Of a stretch of DNA of 18,487 nt, positions 1-7,116 are shown piece after piece. The stretch lies in contig JAUVRF010000004.1 of NCBI GenBank assembly GCA_030597775.1, forward strand, positions 1 through 18,487, given 5' to 3'. The stretch comes from Methanobacteriota archaeon (GTDB lineage: Archaea; Thermoplasmatota; DTKX01; GCA-020343715). Position numbers and translations under genes: made by a program. The notes under the pieces were generated by a model. It saw nothing but the letters and a program-made list of their open reading frames with translations, did no database searches and was not told the origin of the DNA. Within the stretch, counting starts at the first letter, position 1. Every line of letters starts with the position of its first letter.

Positions 1-16
1 CTCCGAAAGGTTAATT
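1..16 (+). promoter_or_regulatory. BRE-TATA promoter of the flavoprotein gene
   Basis: CTCCGAAAGGTTAATT has the archaeal layout of a purine/A-rich BRE (CGAAA) two bases before a TATA-like TTAATT. Initiation about 26 bases past the box centre would fall near 38, leaving a leader of about 50 bases before the GTG at 87. The same 16 bases recur exactly at 1119-1134. The element lies at the window edge, so its upstream context is unseen. Confidence 0.6.
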
Positions 17-86
17 TGCTTCATGTCGATTCCATCCATGCGGCAATGGTTTCCCGTATCCAGCCGTACAATTCAGGAAACTGGAA

Positions 87-1037
87 GTGGTCAGAATGCC
101 TCCCCACGCACCAGGATTGGACAACCCGGTCGAGCCCCCACCGGAGGACGAGAAGTACGACGTGGGCATCATAGGCCTGGGTCCCGCGGGCGTCACGGCT
201 GCTTGCGAGCTGGTGCGCTACGGATATTCTGTGGTGGCCATCGAGAAGGAGACCATAGGTGGTCTCATCCACTATGCCAGGGCCGTGGACAACTTTCCCG
301 GCATCCCACCCCGCAGCCCGGGCAAGGTCGTGGTCGACATGCTCTGGCAGCACATGGGAGGGTTCCCTCCTAAGGTGGTCAACGCCGAGGTGACGGGCAT
401 CTACACCACCGGTGCGGGGTATGAGATCTCCGTTGGTGAATCGGCGATCATAGTCAAGTCGATCATCTTGGCGACGGGCACCATCCCCGATAGGCTGGGG
501 GTGCCGGGCGAGGACCTCCCCTGGGTCCATCACATCTGGACCGACGTGGACGTGGGAGAGGACGCCCTGGTCGCCGTGATAGGAGGAGGGGACGTGGCCG
601 CCGATCAGGCGCTGTCCCTCAACGAGAACGGCAAGCAGATCCTCATGATGCTCAAGTCAGGGGTGCCCCGCTGCAACTTGGTCCTCCAGTCCGAGATGGA
701 GGTGATGGAGGACTTCATCATCGCGTCAGGCATAGACGTCCTCAGGTTCGAGGATCGGAACGGGCATATCGTCATCTTCTCCGATGGAGAGAATGAGAAC
801 AGGATGCCGGTGGACGCGGTGCTGGTATCGATAGGAAGGAGCCCGTCCCTCCCACCGCTCAACGACCAACCCTTGTCCATCAGGAAGGCCATTTTCATGT
901 CCTCCGAGGGGCTCTTCGTGGCCGGGGACATAGTAAACGAGCGGAGACGACAGGTGGCCATCGCCATGGGCAGTGGGCTCTCTGCTGCCATGCGTTGCGA
1001 CGAGTACTTCAGGAGGATCCGAGAGTGCAAAGAGTAG
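87..1037 (+). CDS. Thioredoxin-reductase-fold FAD/NAD(P)-dependent oxidoreductase lacking the CxxC dithiol
   Basis: A 316-residue two-domain pyridine-nucleotide flavoprotein, the usual size for the thioredoxin reductase family. Residues about 24-45 give the FAD Rossmann motif GLGPAG and the next strand's acidic residue; GGLIHYARAVDNFPG follows as in that family. The second dinucleotide site is IGGGDVAADQA near 167, and AGDIVNERRRQVAIAMGSG near 285 matches the family's C-terminal FAD contact. The CATCDG active-site segment that should precede the second Rossmann motif is absent: HHIWTDVDV sits there. The HRRxxxR patch that normally selects NADPH is also not seen. It is therefore probably not a thioredoxin reductase; a ferredoxin-type or other NAD(P)H oxidoreductase is more likely, with partner unknown. 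The GTG at 87 has AGGAA seven bases upstream; ATG at 96 is the alternative. No other start codon is in frame after the stop at 12. Confidence 0.85.
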   Translation: MVRMPPHAPGLDNPVEPPPEDEKYDVGIIGLGPAGVTAACELVRYGYSVVAIEKETIGGLIHYARAVDNFPGIPPRSPGKVVVDMLWQHMGGFPPKVVNAEVTGIYTTGAGYEISVGESAIIVKSIILATGTIPDRLGVPGEDLPWVHHIWTDVDVGEDALVAVIGGGDVAADQALSLNENGKQILMMLKSGVPRCNLVLQSEMEVMEDFIIASGIDVLRFEDRNGHIVIFSDGENENRMPVDAVLVSIGRSPSLPPLNDQPLSIRKAIFMSSEGLFVAGDIVNERRRQVAIAMGSGLSAAMRCDEYFRRIRECKE

Positions 1038-1118
1038 CCTCCACGGGCAATCCGGACCTAGCCATGGTGCACATGGCCGGTTATCCTTCGAGTTGGATCA
1101 CCGTAATACACATCTTCC

Positions 1119-1134
1119 CTCCGAAAGGTTAATT
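1119..1134 (+). promoter_or_regulatory. BRE-TATA promoter of the acyl-CoA synthetase operon
   Basis: CTCCGAAAGGTTAATT is identical to bases 1-16. The box centre is about 1130, so initiation is expected near 1156, a few bases before the GTG start at 1160. The transcript should be leaderless or nearly so. Confidence 0.7.
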
Positions 1135-1159
1135 CCCAGCAATCCGTTCTCGCAGCGAG

Positions 1160-3280
1160 GTGAGGTGGACGCACACCCTGGACCCACTCTTCACGCCCGC
1201 CAGCATAGCCGTGGTGGGCGCTTCCAACAAGGAGGGCAAGGTGGGCTATCTGGTCGTGCGCAACCTCATCGCCTCTGGCTTCTCCGGTCCCATCTACCCG
1301 GTGAACCGGAAGGACCCGGAGGTCCAGGGGCTCAAGGCCTATCCGTCCGTGGCGGACATACCTGGCACCATCGACATGGCCGTGAGCTGCGTGCCCGCCC
1401 GCTTCGTCCCCTCGGTGATCGAGGAGGCGGGGGAGAAGGGGGCGAGGAGCGGCGTGATCATCACCGCGGGCTTCTCCGAGGTGGGCAAGGACGGCAAGGA
1501 CCTGGAGCGTGAGGTGGAGGACATCGCCGACAGGTACGGCATGCGCCTCCTGGGGCCCAACTGCCTGGGGCTCGTCAACACCCAGCACCACATGAACGCC
1601 ACCTTCGCGTCCCGCACCCCCAGGGAGGGCGGCCTCGCCATCATCTCCCAGTCGGGAGCCGTCTGCGTGAGCGTCCTGGACTGGGCCGAGCAGAACCGGG
1701 TGGGCTTCTCCAAGTTCATCTCGGTGGGCAACAAGCTGGACATCGAGGAAGCGGACCTCATCGACTACCTCAAGGACGACGACCCCACCCGCATGGTGAT
1801 GATGTACATCGAGCACATCAGGTCGGGCCGGGAGTTCATCGAGGCTGCCCGTGGCGCTACCCGTACCAAACCCGTGCTGGCCCTCAAGGCCGGTCGCACC
1901 AAGGCGGGGGCGAAGGCCGCCTCCTCCCACACCGGGGCCATCGCCGGGGCCGACTCGGTGTACGAGGCCGCCTTCCGCAAGGCGGGCATCATGCGCGTCC
2001 GCCGCCTGACGGAGTTCTTCGATTTCGCCAAGGCCTTCACCCAGCTCCCCCTCCCCAGGGGTGGCAGCGTCGCCATCGTGTCCAACGCGGGGGGATTTGC
2101 CGTGGTGTCCTCCGATGCCGTCGCCGACGAGCCCGAGCTGCGCATGGCGTCCTTCACCAGGGACACCCTCGACCTGCTGTCGGAGAGATTGCCCGCAGAG
2201 GCCAACATCTACAACCCCGTCGACGTGCTGGGCGACGCCCGGCTGGAGCGCTACCAGCTGTCCATCGAGGCGATGCTGGCCGACGACAACGTGGATTCGG
2301 TCGTCGTGATCATGGCCCCCGTGGGCGCCACAATGGTGGCGAGCATAGCCCAGTGGATCGCCGACCTGGGCGAGACGCTGGAGAAGCCAGTCGTCACCTG
2401 CCTGATGGGAGGTGCCGACATGGAGGCGGGCATCAGGATCCTGCGGGAGAGCCGGGTCCCCAACTTCGATTCGCCCGAGCGTGCCATCCAGACCCTCGGT
2501 GGCCTGGCCCGCTTCGTCAAGCAGGCCGCCTCACCCGAGCCCGGACCGCCCGTCCTGATGATGGGTGACCGGGACGCGGTCCAGAACGCCATCGATGATG
2601 TGCTGTCCCAGGGCCGCCTGTCCATGTCCGAGGACGAGGGCTACGAGCTGTTGAGGGCGTACGACGTGCCGGTCCCCCCGACCGCGGTGGCGAAGGATGC
2701 CGACGAGGCCGTCGCGATAGCCCGCGAGATGGGCTATCCCGTGGTCCTCAAGGTGGCCTCCTCGGAGATCGCCCACAAGTCCGACATGGGCGGCATAGCG
2801 GTGGGCATGGACTCGGACGGGTCCGTGCGGGACAACTTCCACTACATCATGCGCACCGTGCGCCAGCGGATGCCACGGGCCCGCATTGACGGTGTGACCA
2901 TCCATAAGATGGTGAAGGGCCGTGAGATCATCGTGGGCATCAACCGCAACGATACCTTCGGCCCCGTCGTCACCTTCGGCCTGGGCGGTATCTTCGTGGA
3001 GATACTGAAGGACGTGTCGACCCGCATCGCGCCCCTGACCCGTCAGGACATCCGTTCCATGATCACAGAGATCAAATCATTTCCTATCCTCGCGGGAGCC
3101 AGGGGGCAGAGGCCTGCCGACCTGGACGCCCTTGAGGACCTTATCGCCCGCGTTACACAGATAGCCATCGACTTCCCCCAGGTGCAGGAACTGGAGGTCA
3201 ACCCTCTCCTCCTTGGCGAGGAGGGCGAGGGAGCGTGGGCCGTGGACGCGCTTATTACCCTTCGGGGGTCTGATGAATGA
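1160..3280 (+). CDS. ADP-forming acetate/acyl-CoA ligase, fused alpha-beta
   Basis: This enzyme converts acyl-CoA + ADP + Pi to acid + ATP + CoA, the archaeal route for substrate-level ATP synthesis from acetyl-CoA and amino-acid-derived acyl-CoAs; it acts in the cytosol. The 706 residues read as one alpha-beta fusion. Residues 8-140 are the CoA-binding Rossmann domain (VVGASNKEGKVG at 18-29). Residues 150-450 are the ligase-CoA domains, with the phosphorylated histidine at H257 in SSHTGA, the same number as in studied enzymes. The ATP-grasp beta part runs from about 487 to the end and includes AHKSDMGG at 538-545 and ELEVNPLL near 677. All key residues are present. The GTG start is set by the promoter 26 bases upstream and by the CoA-binding domain beginning at once. 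The stop overlaps the next start as ATGA. Acetate versus branched or aryl acyl preference cannot be read from sequence. Confidence 0.95.
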   Translation: MRWTHTLDPLFTPASIAVVGASNKEGKVGYLVVRNLIASGFSGPIYPVNRKDPEVQGLKAYPSVADIPGTIDMAVSCVPARFVPSVIEEAGEKGARSGVIITAGFSEVGKDGKDLEREVEDIADRYGMRLLGPNCLGLVNTQHHMNATFASRTPREGGLAIISQSGAVCVSVLDWAEQNRVGFSKFISVGNKLDIEEADLIDYLKDDDPTRMVMMYIEHIRSGREFIEAARGATRTKPVLALKAGRTKAGAKAASSHTGAIAGADSVYEAAFRKAGIMRVRRLTEFFDFAKAFTQLPLPRGGSVAIVSNAGGFAVVSSDAVADEPELRMASFTRDTLDLLSERLPAEANIYNPVDVLGDARLERYQLSIEAMLADDNVDSVVVIMAPVGATMVASIAQWIADLGETLEKPVVTCLMGGADMEAGIRILRESRVPNFDSPERAIQTLGGLARFVKQAASPEPGPPVLMMGDRDAVQNAIDDVLSQGRLSMSEDEGYELLRAYDVPVPPTAVAKDADEAVAIAREMGYPVVLKVASSEIAHKSDMGGIAVGMDSDGSVRDNFHYIMRTVRQRMPRARIDGVTIHKMVKGREIIVGINRNDTFGPVVTFGLGGIFVEILKDVSTRIAPLTRQDIRSMITEIKSFPILAGARGQRPADLDALEDLIARVTQIAIDFPQVQELEVNPLLLGEEGEGAWAVDALITLRGSDE

Positions 3281-4269
3281 AAACCCTCATCATAGCAGCA
3301 GTGAACCGAGAGTCCGGGAAGACGCTGGTAGCCCTTGGCATCGCCCTCAACAACCCGGGCAGGGTCGAGTACTTCAAGCCCATCAGGGGTCCCCTGGTGA
3401 AGGTCGAGGATAAGGTGCATGAACGGGACGCGTACCTTGTGCACGAGGTCCTGGGCCTGGAGGGCTCCTACACCGACATCTCCCCCCTCTCCCTGGAGCC
3501 GGCCAAGGATGTGGACGTTGACGCGCTGGTGGACCACATGCGTTCCCTGGCCGAGGGTTCGGACCTGCTCCTGGTGGAGACGGGCAAGACCGCCGAGCAG
3601 GGCCTGACCGCGGGTGTCTCGGCCTTCGACCTGGCAGCCACGATGGGCGAGGACCTGATCCTCATCACCGATGCGGACCGGTACAACCTTGACACCGTCG
3701 TGATGATGTGCGACTTCGCGAAGAACCGGGATGTTGGCATCAAGGGCGTGATCGTCAACAACGACCGGGACGGGCGCCTTGCCGACCTGCTCCGGGAGCG
3801 GGACATCCCCGTTCTGGGGGTCATCCCCCACGAACCCGCACTCAGGACCTTCCGCGCAAGGGAGATCCTGGAGGAGGTCGGGGGAGAGTGCGTGGCCGGC
3901 TCAGCGGGCCTGGACAACCAGATAGAGAACGTGGTCATCGGGGCCATGACGGTGGACACCGCCCTCACCTTCATGCGCCGCATCCCAAGGAAGTGCGTCA
4001 TCACCGGCGGCGACCGTTCGGACCTCCAATTGGCGGCCCTGACCACCGATGTGTCGTGCCTGGTGCTCACCGGGGGCATCCGGCCCAACTCCCACGTGAT
4101 GGCCGAGGCCCACGAGAAGGGGGTGCCCGTCATAGTCATCAGCGGTCACACATACCAGGTGGCCGAGCGCTTCGAGCACCTGGAGTCACGTATCAACCCT
4201 GGCGACGATGAGATGCTGGCGGTCATCAAGGACCTGGTCGGGAAGAACGTGGACCTCGGATCCCTGTGA
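3277..4269 (+). CDS. BioD-like P-loop/DRTGG-domain protein (phosphotransacetylase N-terminal type)
   Basis: A 330-residue protein with the architecture of the N-terminal half of long phosphotransacetylases but no acyltransferase domain. Residues 1-200 form a dethiobiotin-synthetase-like P-loop NTPase: the Walker A-type stretch is NRESGKT at 10-16, with FKPIRG at 33-38, VETGKT later, and ITDADRYN as a switch-like segment. The C-terminal 110 residues are a DRTGG domain, with ITGGDRSDLQ, then LTGGIRPN and a gvPVIVISGHTYQ segment. The family has no settled function; a regulatory or ligand-sensing role in acetyl-CoA/acetate metabolism is generally suspected. The start overlaps the synthetase stop by four bases (ATGA), so the two are translationally coupled, which supports a role with that enzyme. 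It ends four bases before the stop of the converging gene. Confidence 0.85.
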   Translation: MKTLIIAAVNRESGKTLVALGIALNNPGRVEYFKPIRGPLVKVEDKVHERDAYLVHEVLGLEGSYTDISPLSLEPAKDVDVDALVDHMRSLAEGSDLLLVETGKTAEQGLTAGVSAFDLAATMGEDLILITDADRYNLDTVVMMCDFAKNRDVGIKGVIVNNDRDGRLADLLRERDIPVLGVIPHEPALRTFRAREILEEVGGECVAGSAGLDNQIENVVIGAMTVDTALTFMRRIPRKCVITGGDRSDLQLAALTTDVSCLVLTGGIRPNSHVMAEAHEKGVPVIVISGHTYQVAERFEHLESRINPGDDEMLAVIKDLVGKNVDLGSL

Positions 4270-4273
4270 ATGT

Positions 4274-5236
4274 CTATGGTGAGGGCGGGACCTTTTCCTT
4301 GGTCAGCCACAAGTGAAAGGTATCCCCCTCGACGTCGTAGCCGGTGGTGGACCAGTCTATGGGCACCGTGAACTCCAGGGTGTAGTTCTTCCTCCTGATA
4401 CAGATACCCCGGCCCTGCTGGTCACTCGAGGCCTCGGTCACACTGACGGAGGTGCAGGACAGGGTGAGCATTTTCTCCTCACCTTCGAACTTGAACTCCC
4501 TCTGCACCCTTTTGTGAAGTGTTGCTACGACATCGTAGTATTCATTATCCTCGTGAACGTAAAGTTCAGGGATCATTGGCTGGTGCTTTTCGGCCTCAGG
4601 TACCTGGGGCAGCTGTGGTGGAGGATCTTCCCGTACGATGATGTGTACTGGGAACTCTTCCAGGGAACTAAAACCGGGGGCCCCATCCTTCGGCAATGTG
4701 ATCCGGAGAACATCAACCCAGAGGTCAGCCCACGCACGCTTCGGGAGGACGTCTTCCTCGAGGGTGATCTCGATCGATCTCATATCAGGTTTATTAGGTC
4801 TCCTGGTGATGACAAATTGTTCGGAGAAATCCATAGGGAAGGATGCCATCATCTTGACTTGACCGGAGATGATCTCGATCTCATCGGGGGAGACGTCCAC
4901 ATTCGGTATCTCAAGAACGTAGGAGTTACCCTGGTCGAGGAACCTGACACCTTCAGGAAATGGAATCCTGGGGGAGTCGCAGAAGTTGGGGGGTAATAGG
5001 TCTGCTGACGGATCTCCTCCTATGATCCAGCCACCTCCCTCGGGGACCCTATGGTATTCGCTGGTCGAGCGCATCGATCGCCGGCCTATGATCCACGGTC
5101 TGTACGGGTCTGTAGGTACGTAGCGTTCGGCGATATCATCCATTTCCATGATATCCTTGGTCGGGTCATCGAAATCCTTCGAGAATGGATCTTCCCACGG
5201 GGGGTTCTCTGGTTCCTTCTTTCTCAACCACTTCAT
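4274..5236 (-). CDS. Uncharacterised protein, possibly two tandem Hsp20-like beta-sandwiches
   Basis: A 320-residue soluble protein with no signal peptide or membrane segment and a charged, proline-rich, probably disordered N-terminus (1-90). Residues 104-184 read like an alpha-crystallin/Hsp20 domain: SYVLEIPNVDVSPDEIEI, an LxxDVLP step, then A-x5-VLRITLPK. Residues 232-315 repeat the layout more weakly: YYDVVATL, a middle YTLEFTVP, and an end with DTFHLWLTKEK. I do not see an IxI tail, so a classical small heat-shock protein is not claimed; a CS/p23-like fold is also possible. The frame is open to 5320, but a TATA box at 5281-5288 lies inside that extension. I therefore start at the ATG at 5236, which follows GGGAGGGG at 5248-5255. 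Base composition is AT-richer than the flanking metabolic genes. Confidence 0.7.
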   Translation of the reverse strand: MKWLRKKEPENPPWEDPFSKDFDDPTKDIMEMDDIAERYVPTDPYRPWIIGRRSMRSTSEYHRVPEGGGWIIGGDPSADLLPPNFCDSPRIPFPEGVRFLDQGNSYVLEIPNVDVSPDEIEIISGQVKMMASFPMDFSEQFVITRRPNKPDMRSIEITLEEDVLPKRAWADLWVDVLRITLPKDGAPGFSSLEEFPVHIIVREDPPPQLPQVPEAEKHQPMIPELYVHEDNEYYDVVATLHKRVQREFKFEGEEKMLTLSCTSVSVTEASSDQQGRGICIRRKNYTLEFTVPIDWSTTGYDVEGDTFHLWLTKEKVPPSP

Positions 5237-5280
5237 GATATCGACGGCCCCTCCCAACCCATGTTCGTATCGACTACCAG

Positions 5281-5298
5281 TATATATTGAGGTTTCCC
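5281..5298 (-). promoter_or_regulatory. BRE-TATA promoter of the Hsp20-like gene
   Basis: On the minus strand this reads GGGAAACCTCAATATATA, with the AATATATA box centred near 5285. Initiation is expected near 5259, giving a leader of about 22 bases that contains the GGGAGGGG sequence before the ATG at 5236. It rules out the longer open-frame start at 5320. Confidence 0.6.
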
Positions 5299-5434
5299 AG
5301 GTTAACTGGATCCGGAACACTCAATCGCCATGGTATTTCGGTTGTTCATGAGGATCTAGCCATGAGGTTGGGCAATGCCCAAGTGCTCCGAGTGGTCGAA
5401 CAAATCGATTGTGGGGATTATGATAATGTAATGC

Positions 5435-5449
5435 GACGAGATTTGTATG
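5435..5449 (+). promoter_or_regulatory. Possible TATA element of the small membrane protein gene
   Basis: GACGAGATTTGTATG has an AT box (ATTTGTAT) centred near 5445 after a purine-rich stretch. It lies about 25 bases before the GTG at 5469, so the transcript could be leaderless. The box is a weak match in an AT-rich stretch. Confidence 0.35.
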
Positions 5450-5468
5450 GTTAAGATTAAACACCAGT

Positions 5469-5681
5469 GTGACCTTCGAACACTGGGGTGATTCTATTAC
5501 TCCTAAGAAACGAAGAATATGGTGGGGATTATGGGGACTTGTTCTTGCCCTATTCTACATCGGCGTTCTGATCGCCGAGAAAAAAGGAGCCAGTGAGGCT
5601 TCAATTGCGTTCAAATTTGCCTTGTTTCTGTGGTTCGTGTTTGTTGGTATGGTGTTATTGGTAATAACCCTAGAAGAGTGA
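5469..5681 (+). CDS. Small two-helix membrane protein, function unknown
   Basis: A 70-residue protein with a soluble, aromatic N-terminus, a KKRR cluster at 13-16, a first membrane helix at about 17-35, a short charged loop (AEKKGASEAS), and a second helix at about 46-67 ending in EE. The positive-inside rule puts both termini in the cytoplasm with a short outside loop, although the loop's two lysines weaken this. The start is a GTG with no strong ribosome site, consistent with a leaderless message from the AT box near 5445. It stands alone between two minus-strand genes, in the least GC-rich part of the window. I recognise no family. It may be lineage-specific; the amphipathic, hydrophobic run of codons argues against chance. 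Confidence 0.6.
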   Translation: MTFEHWGDSITPKKRRIWWGLWGLVLALFYIGVLIAEKKGASEASIAFKFALFLWFVFVGMVLLVITLEE

Positions 5682-5702
5682 ATAGTTTCTATTATGACTC
5701 CC

Positions 5703-6110
5703 TCATTTCCCGAACTCGTAGGCCATCCTCACAAGGTCAGAGAACTCCTCGTCGAAGAACTCTTCGGAGTCGATGCGGAAGTGGTGCCATACATAGAGGT
5801 CGCAGGGATGGCTCAGCCTGTGGAACTTGCGGCTCTTGACCGGTTTCCCTATCACCAGGTGGCCCCGGATGTGATCCTTGCCGATGCCGGAGACGACGGC
5901 GAAGATCCTCCTCCGCTGGAAGCCCATCTGCCTCTTGGCCGGGGCCAGGTCGAAGGTCCCCGCACCCCGGAGCTCGCTGGTGAACCGTTCGTAGAGGGCC
6001 TTGGATTCCGGGGTTGCCTTGACTAGAAAGGTGTCCACAGAGTACTCTCCACATGAGTGGGACTGGTTCCGCCTGGTGAACTGACGACCGCACTCGGGAC
6101 ATGTCCACAT
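5703..6110 (-). CDS. DUF5655-type protein with N-terminal zinc ribbon
   Basis: A 135-residue protein. The N-terminus is a compact zinc-binding knuckle with C4, C7, H18 and C20 (CPECGRQF, SHSC). The remainder matches the DUF5655 pattern from memory of the family: SVDTFL, then P-x-KRQMGFQRRRIFA, a LVIGKPVKSRKFHR segment, and a C-terminal HHFRIDSEEFFDEEF helix. The family resembles the YdhG/DUF1801 proteins and has no assigned function. The gene has its own strong promoter 33-45 bases upstream and diverges from purQ. Its stop lies 21 bases from the stop of the small membrane protein gene. The ATG at 6110 is the only start that keeps the knuckle at the N-terminus, where homologues have it. Confidence 0.8.
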   Translation of the reverse strand: MWTCPECGRQFTRRNQSHSCGEYSVDTFLVKATPESKALYERFTSELRGAGTFDLAPAKRQMGFQRRRIFAVVSGIGKDHIRGHLVIGKPVKSRKFHRLSHPCDLYVWHHFRIDSEEFFDEEFSDLVRMAYEFGK

Positions 6111-6142
6111 CGGTATCGCGTTCGCCTATCCGGGTGGGACGG

Positions 6143-6155
6143 ATTAAAGGTTTCG
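6143..6155 (-). promoter_or_regulatory. BRE-TATA promoter of the DUF5655 gene
   Basis: The minus strand reads CGAAACCTTTAAT, the cleanest BRE-TATA match in the window. Initiation near 6121 would leave a leader of about 11 bases before the ATG at 6110. Confidence 0.75.
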
Positions 6156-6201
6156 ATGATGCGGCCCGGTATCTCCCCGACCCCTCTTGGCAGGTGGCCT
6201 T

Positions 6202-6216
6202 GGCAAGCCTTTTATC
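6202..6216 (+). promoter_or_regulatory. TATA promoter of purQ
   Basis: GGCAAGCCTTTTATC carries a CTTTTATC box centred near 6213, which predicts initiation near 6239, about 16 bases before the TTG start at 6255. It lies inside the longer open frame and so excludes upstream starts. Confidence 0.6.
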
Positions 6217-6254
6217 CCGCAATCGCATTCGCCCGTACGAGGCCGGGTGAGGCA

Positions 6255-7106
6255 TTGAAGACGCGCGACATCCGTGTGTGCATCCTACGCATCGAAGGGA
6301 CCAACTGCGAGGACGAGAGCTGGCGCGCATTCGACCGCCTGGGCGCCCGGTCCGAGTACGTCCACCTCAAGCAACTGACCGGCGATGTGCCCCATCCCGA
6401 GGACGCCCGTTCCCTGGAGGACTTCCAGGTGCTGTTCATCCCCGGAGGCTTCTCCTCTGGCGACTACGTGCGCGCTGGGGCGATCTTCGCAAGCCGCATC
6501 AAGAGCAAGCTGAGCAAGGAGCTCAACGGGTTCATCGAGGCAGGATACCCCGTCGGGGGCGTGTGCAACGGCTTCCAGGTCCTGGTCGAGCTGGGTGCGC
6601 TCCCCGGTTTCTCCAACGGCCTCGCCAAGCGCCCCGAGGCCGTGCTGGCGACCAACGACTCCTCCAGGTTCGAGTGTCGTCCGACCCTGCTCAAGATAGA
6701 GTCCAAGCGCAGCCCCTGGACCAAGCGCTTCCGCAAGGGCAACATCATCCAGGTCCCCTGCGCCCACGCCGAGGGCAAGTTCACCTTCCCCCAGGAGGAG
6801 GAGGACGCGCTGCTCCAGCGCCTCATCGACCAGGACCAGGTCGCCCTTCGCTACGTGGACCCCGATGGCGCCTACGGCGGTTATCCCTTCAATCCCAACG
6901 GCTCGATATACAACATCGCGGGCATCAGCAACGAGGCGGGCAACGTGTTCGGCATGATGCCCCATCCGGAGCGTGTGTTCTTCCGCGAGACCATGGCGGA
7001 CTGGACCCGGGAGAAGCCGATGGGATTGGCCAACGCCCCCGAGGGATACGGCCCCGGCAGGCAGGTGTTCGAGGGCGTCCTGGAGTACGTGAGGCGCAAG
7101 TTCTGA
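6255..7106 (+). CDS. purQ: Phosphoribosylformylglycinamidine synthase, glutaminase subunit PurQ
   Basis: This is the glutaminase subunit of FGAM synthase, which supplies ammonia to PurL in step four of purine synthesis. The 283 residues form one class I glutamine amidotransferase domain. It starts with the RIEGTNCEDE strand-loop at 12-21. The nucleophile is C104 in GVCNGFQ, and the partner His-Glu pair is H237 and E239 in MMPHPERVF. FIPGGFSSGDY at 61-71 is the oxyanion region. The start is taken as TTG because PurQ proteins begin one short strand before the GTNC motif and a TATA box lies at 6209-6216. A GGTGAGG sits only two bases upstream of this TTG, so the start is less certain than the gene; GTG at 6276 is the alternative. 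No purL or purS is nearby. It is slightly longer than bacterial PurQ because of the C-terminal stretch. Confidence 0.95.
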   Translation: MKTRDIRVCILRIEGTNCEDESWRAFDRLGARSEYVHLKQLTGDVPHPEDARSLEDFQVLFIPGGFSSGDYVRAGAIFASRIKSKLSKELNGFIEAGYPVGGVCNGFQVLVELGALPGFSNGLAKRPEAVLATNDSSRFECRPTLLKIESKRSPWTKRFRKGNIIQVPCAHAEGKFTFPQEEEDALLQRLIDQDQVALRYVDPDGAYGGYPFNPNGSIYNIAGISNEAGNVFGMMPHPERVFFRETMADWTREKPMGLANAPEGYGPGRQVFEGVLEYVRRKF

Positions 7107-7116
7107 CGCTGCGGCT

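Noticed and set aside
23..373. A plus-strand frame beginning with ATG right after the promoter at 1-16.
   Set aside because: It runs into the wrong frame of the flavoprotein gene and its translation is Arg/Gly/Pro-rich. The overlapping frame carries GLGPAG and the rest of the family motifs.
87..1037. Calling this gene thioredoxin reductase (trxB).
   Set aside because: The active-site CxxC is absent, so the name would assert a reaction the protein probably cannot perform.
1058..1930. A 290-codon minus-strand frame opposite the acyl-CoA synthetase, and similar frames at 3043-3831, 11948-12631, 13203-14042 and 14938-15858.
   Set aside because: All lie opposite genes with intact family motifs, and their translations show compositional bias and no recognisable fold.
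4274..5320. The longer 348-residue version of the Hsp20-like protein.
   Set aside because: A BRE-TATA element at 5281-5298 lies inside the extra part, and a ribosome site precedes the ATG at 5236.
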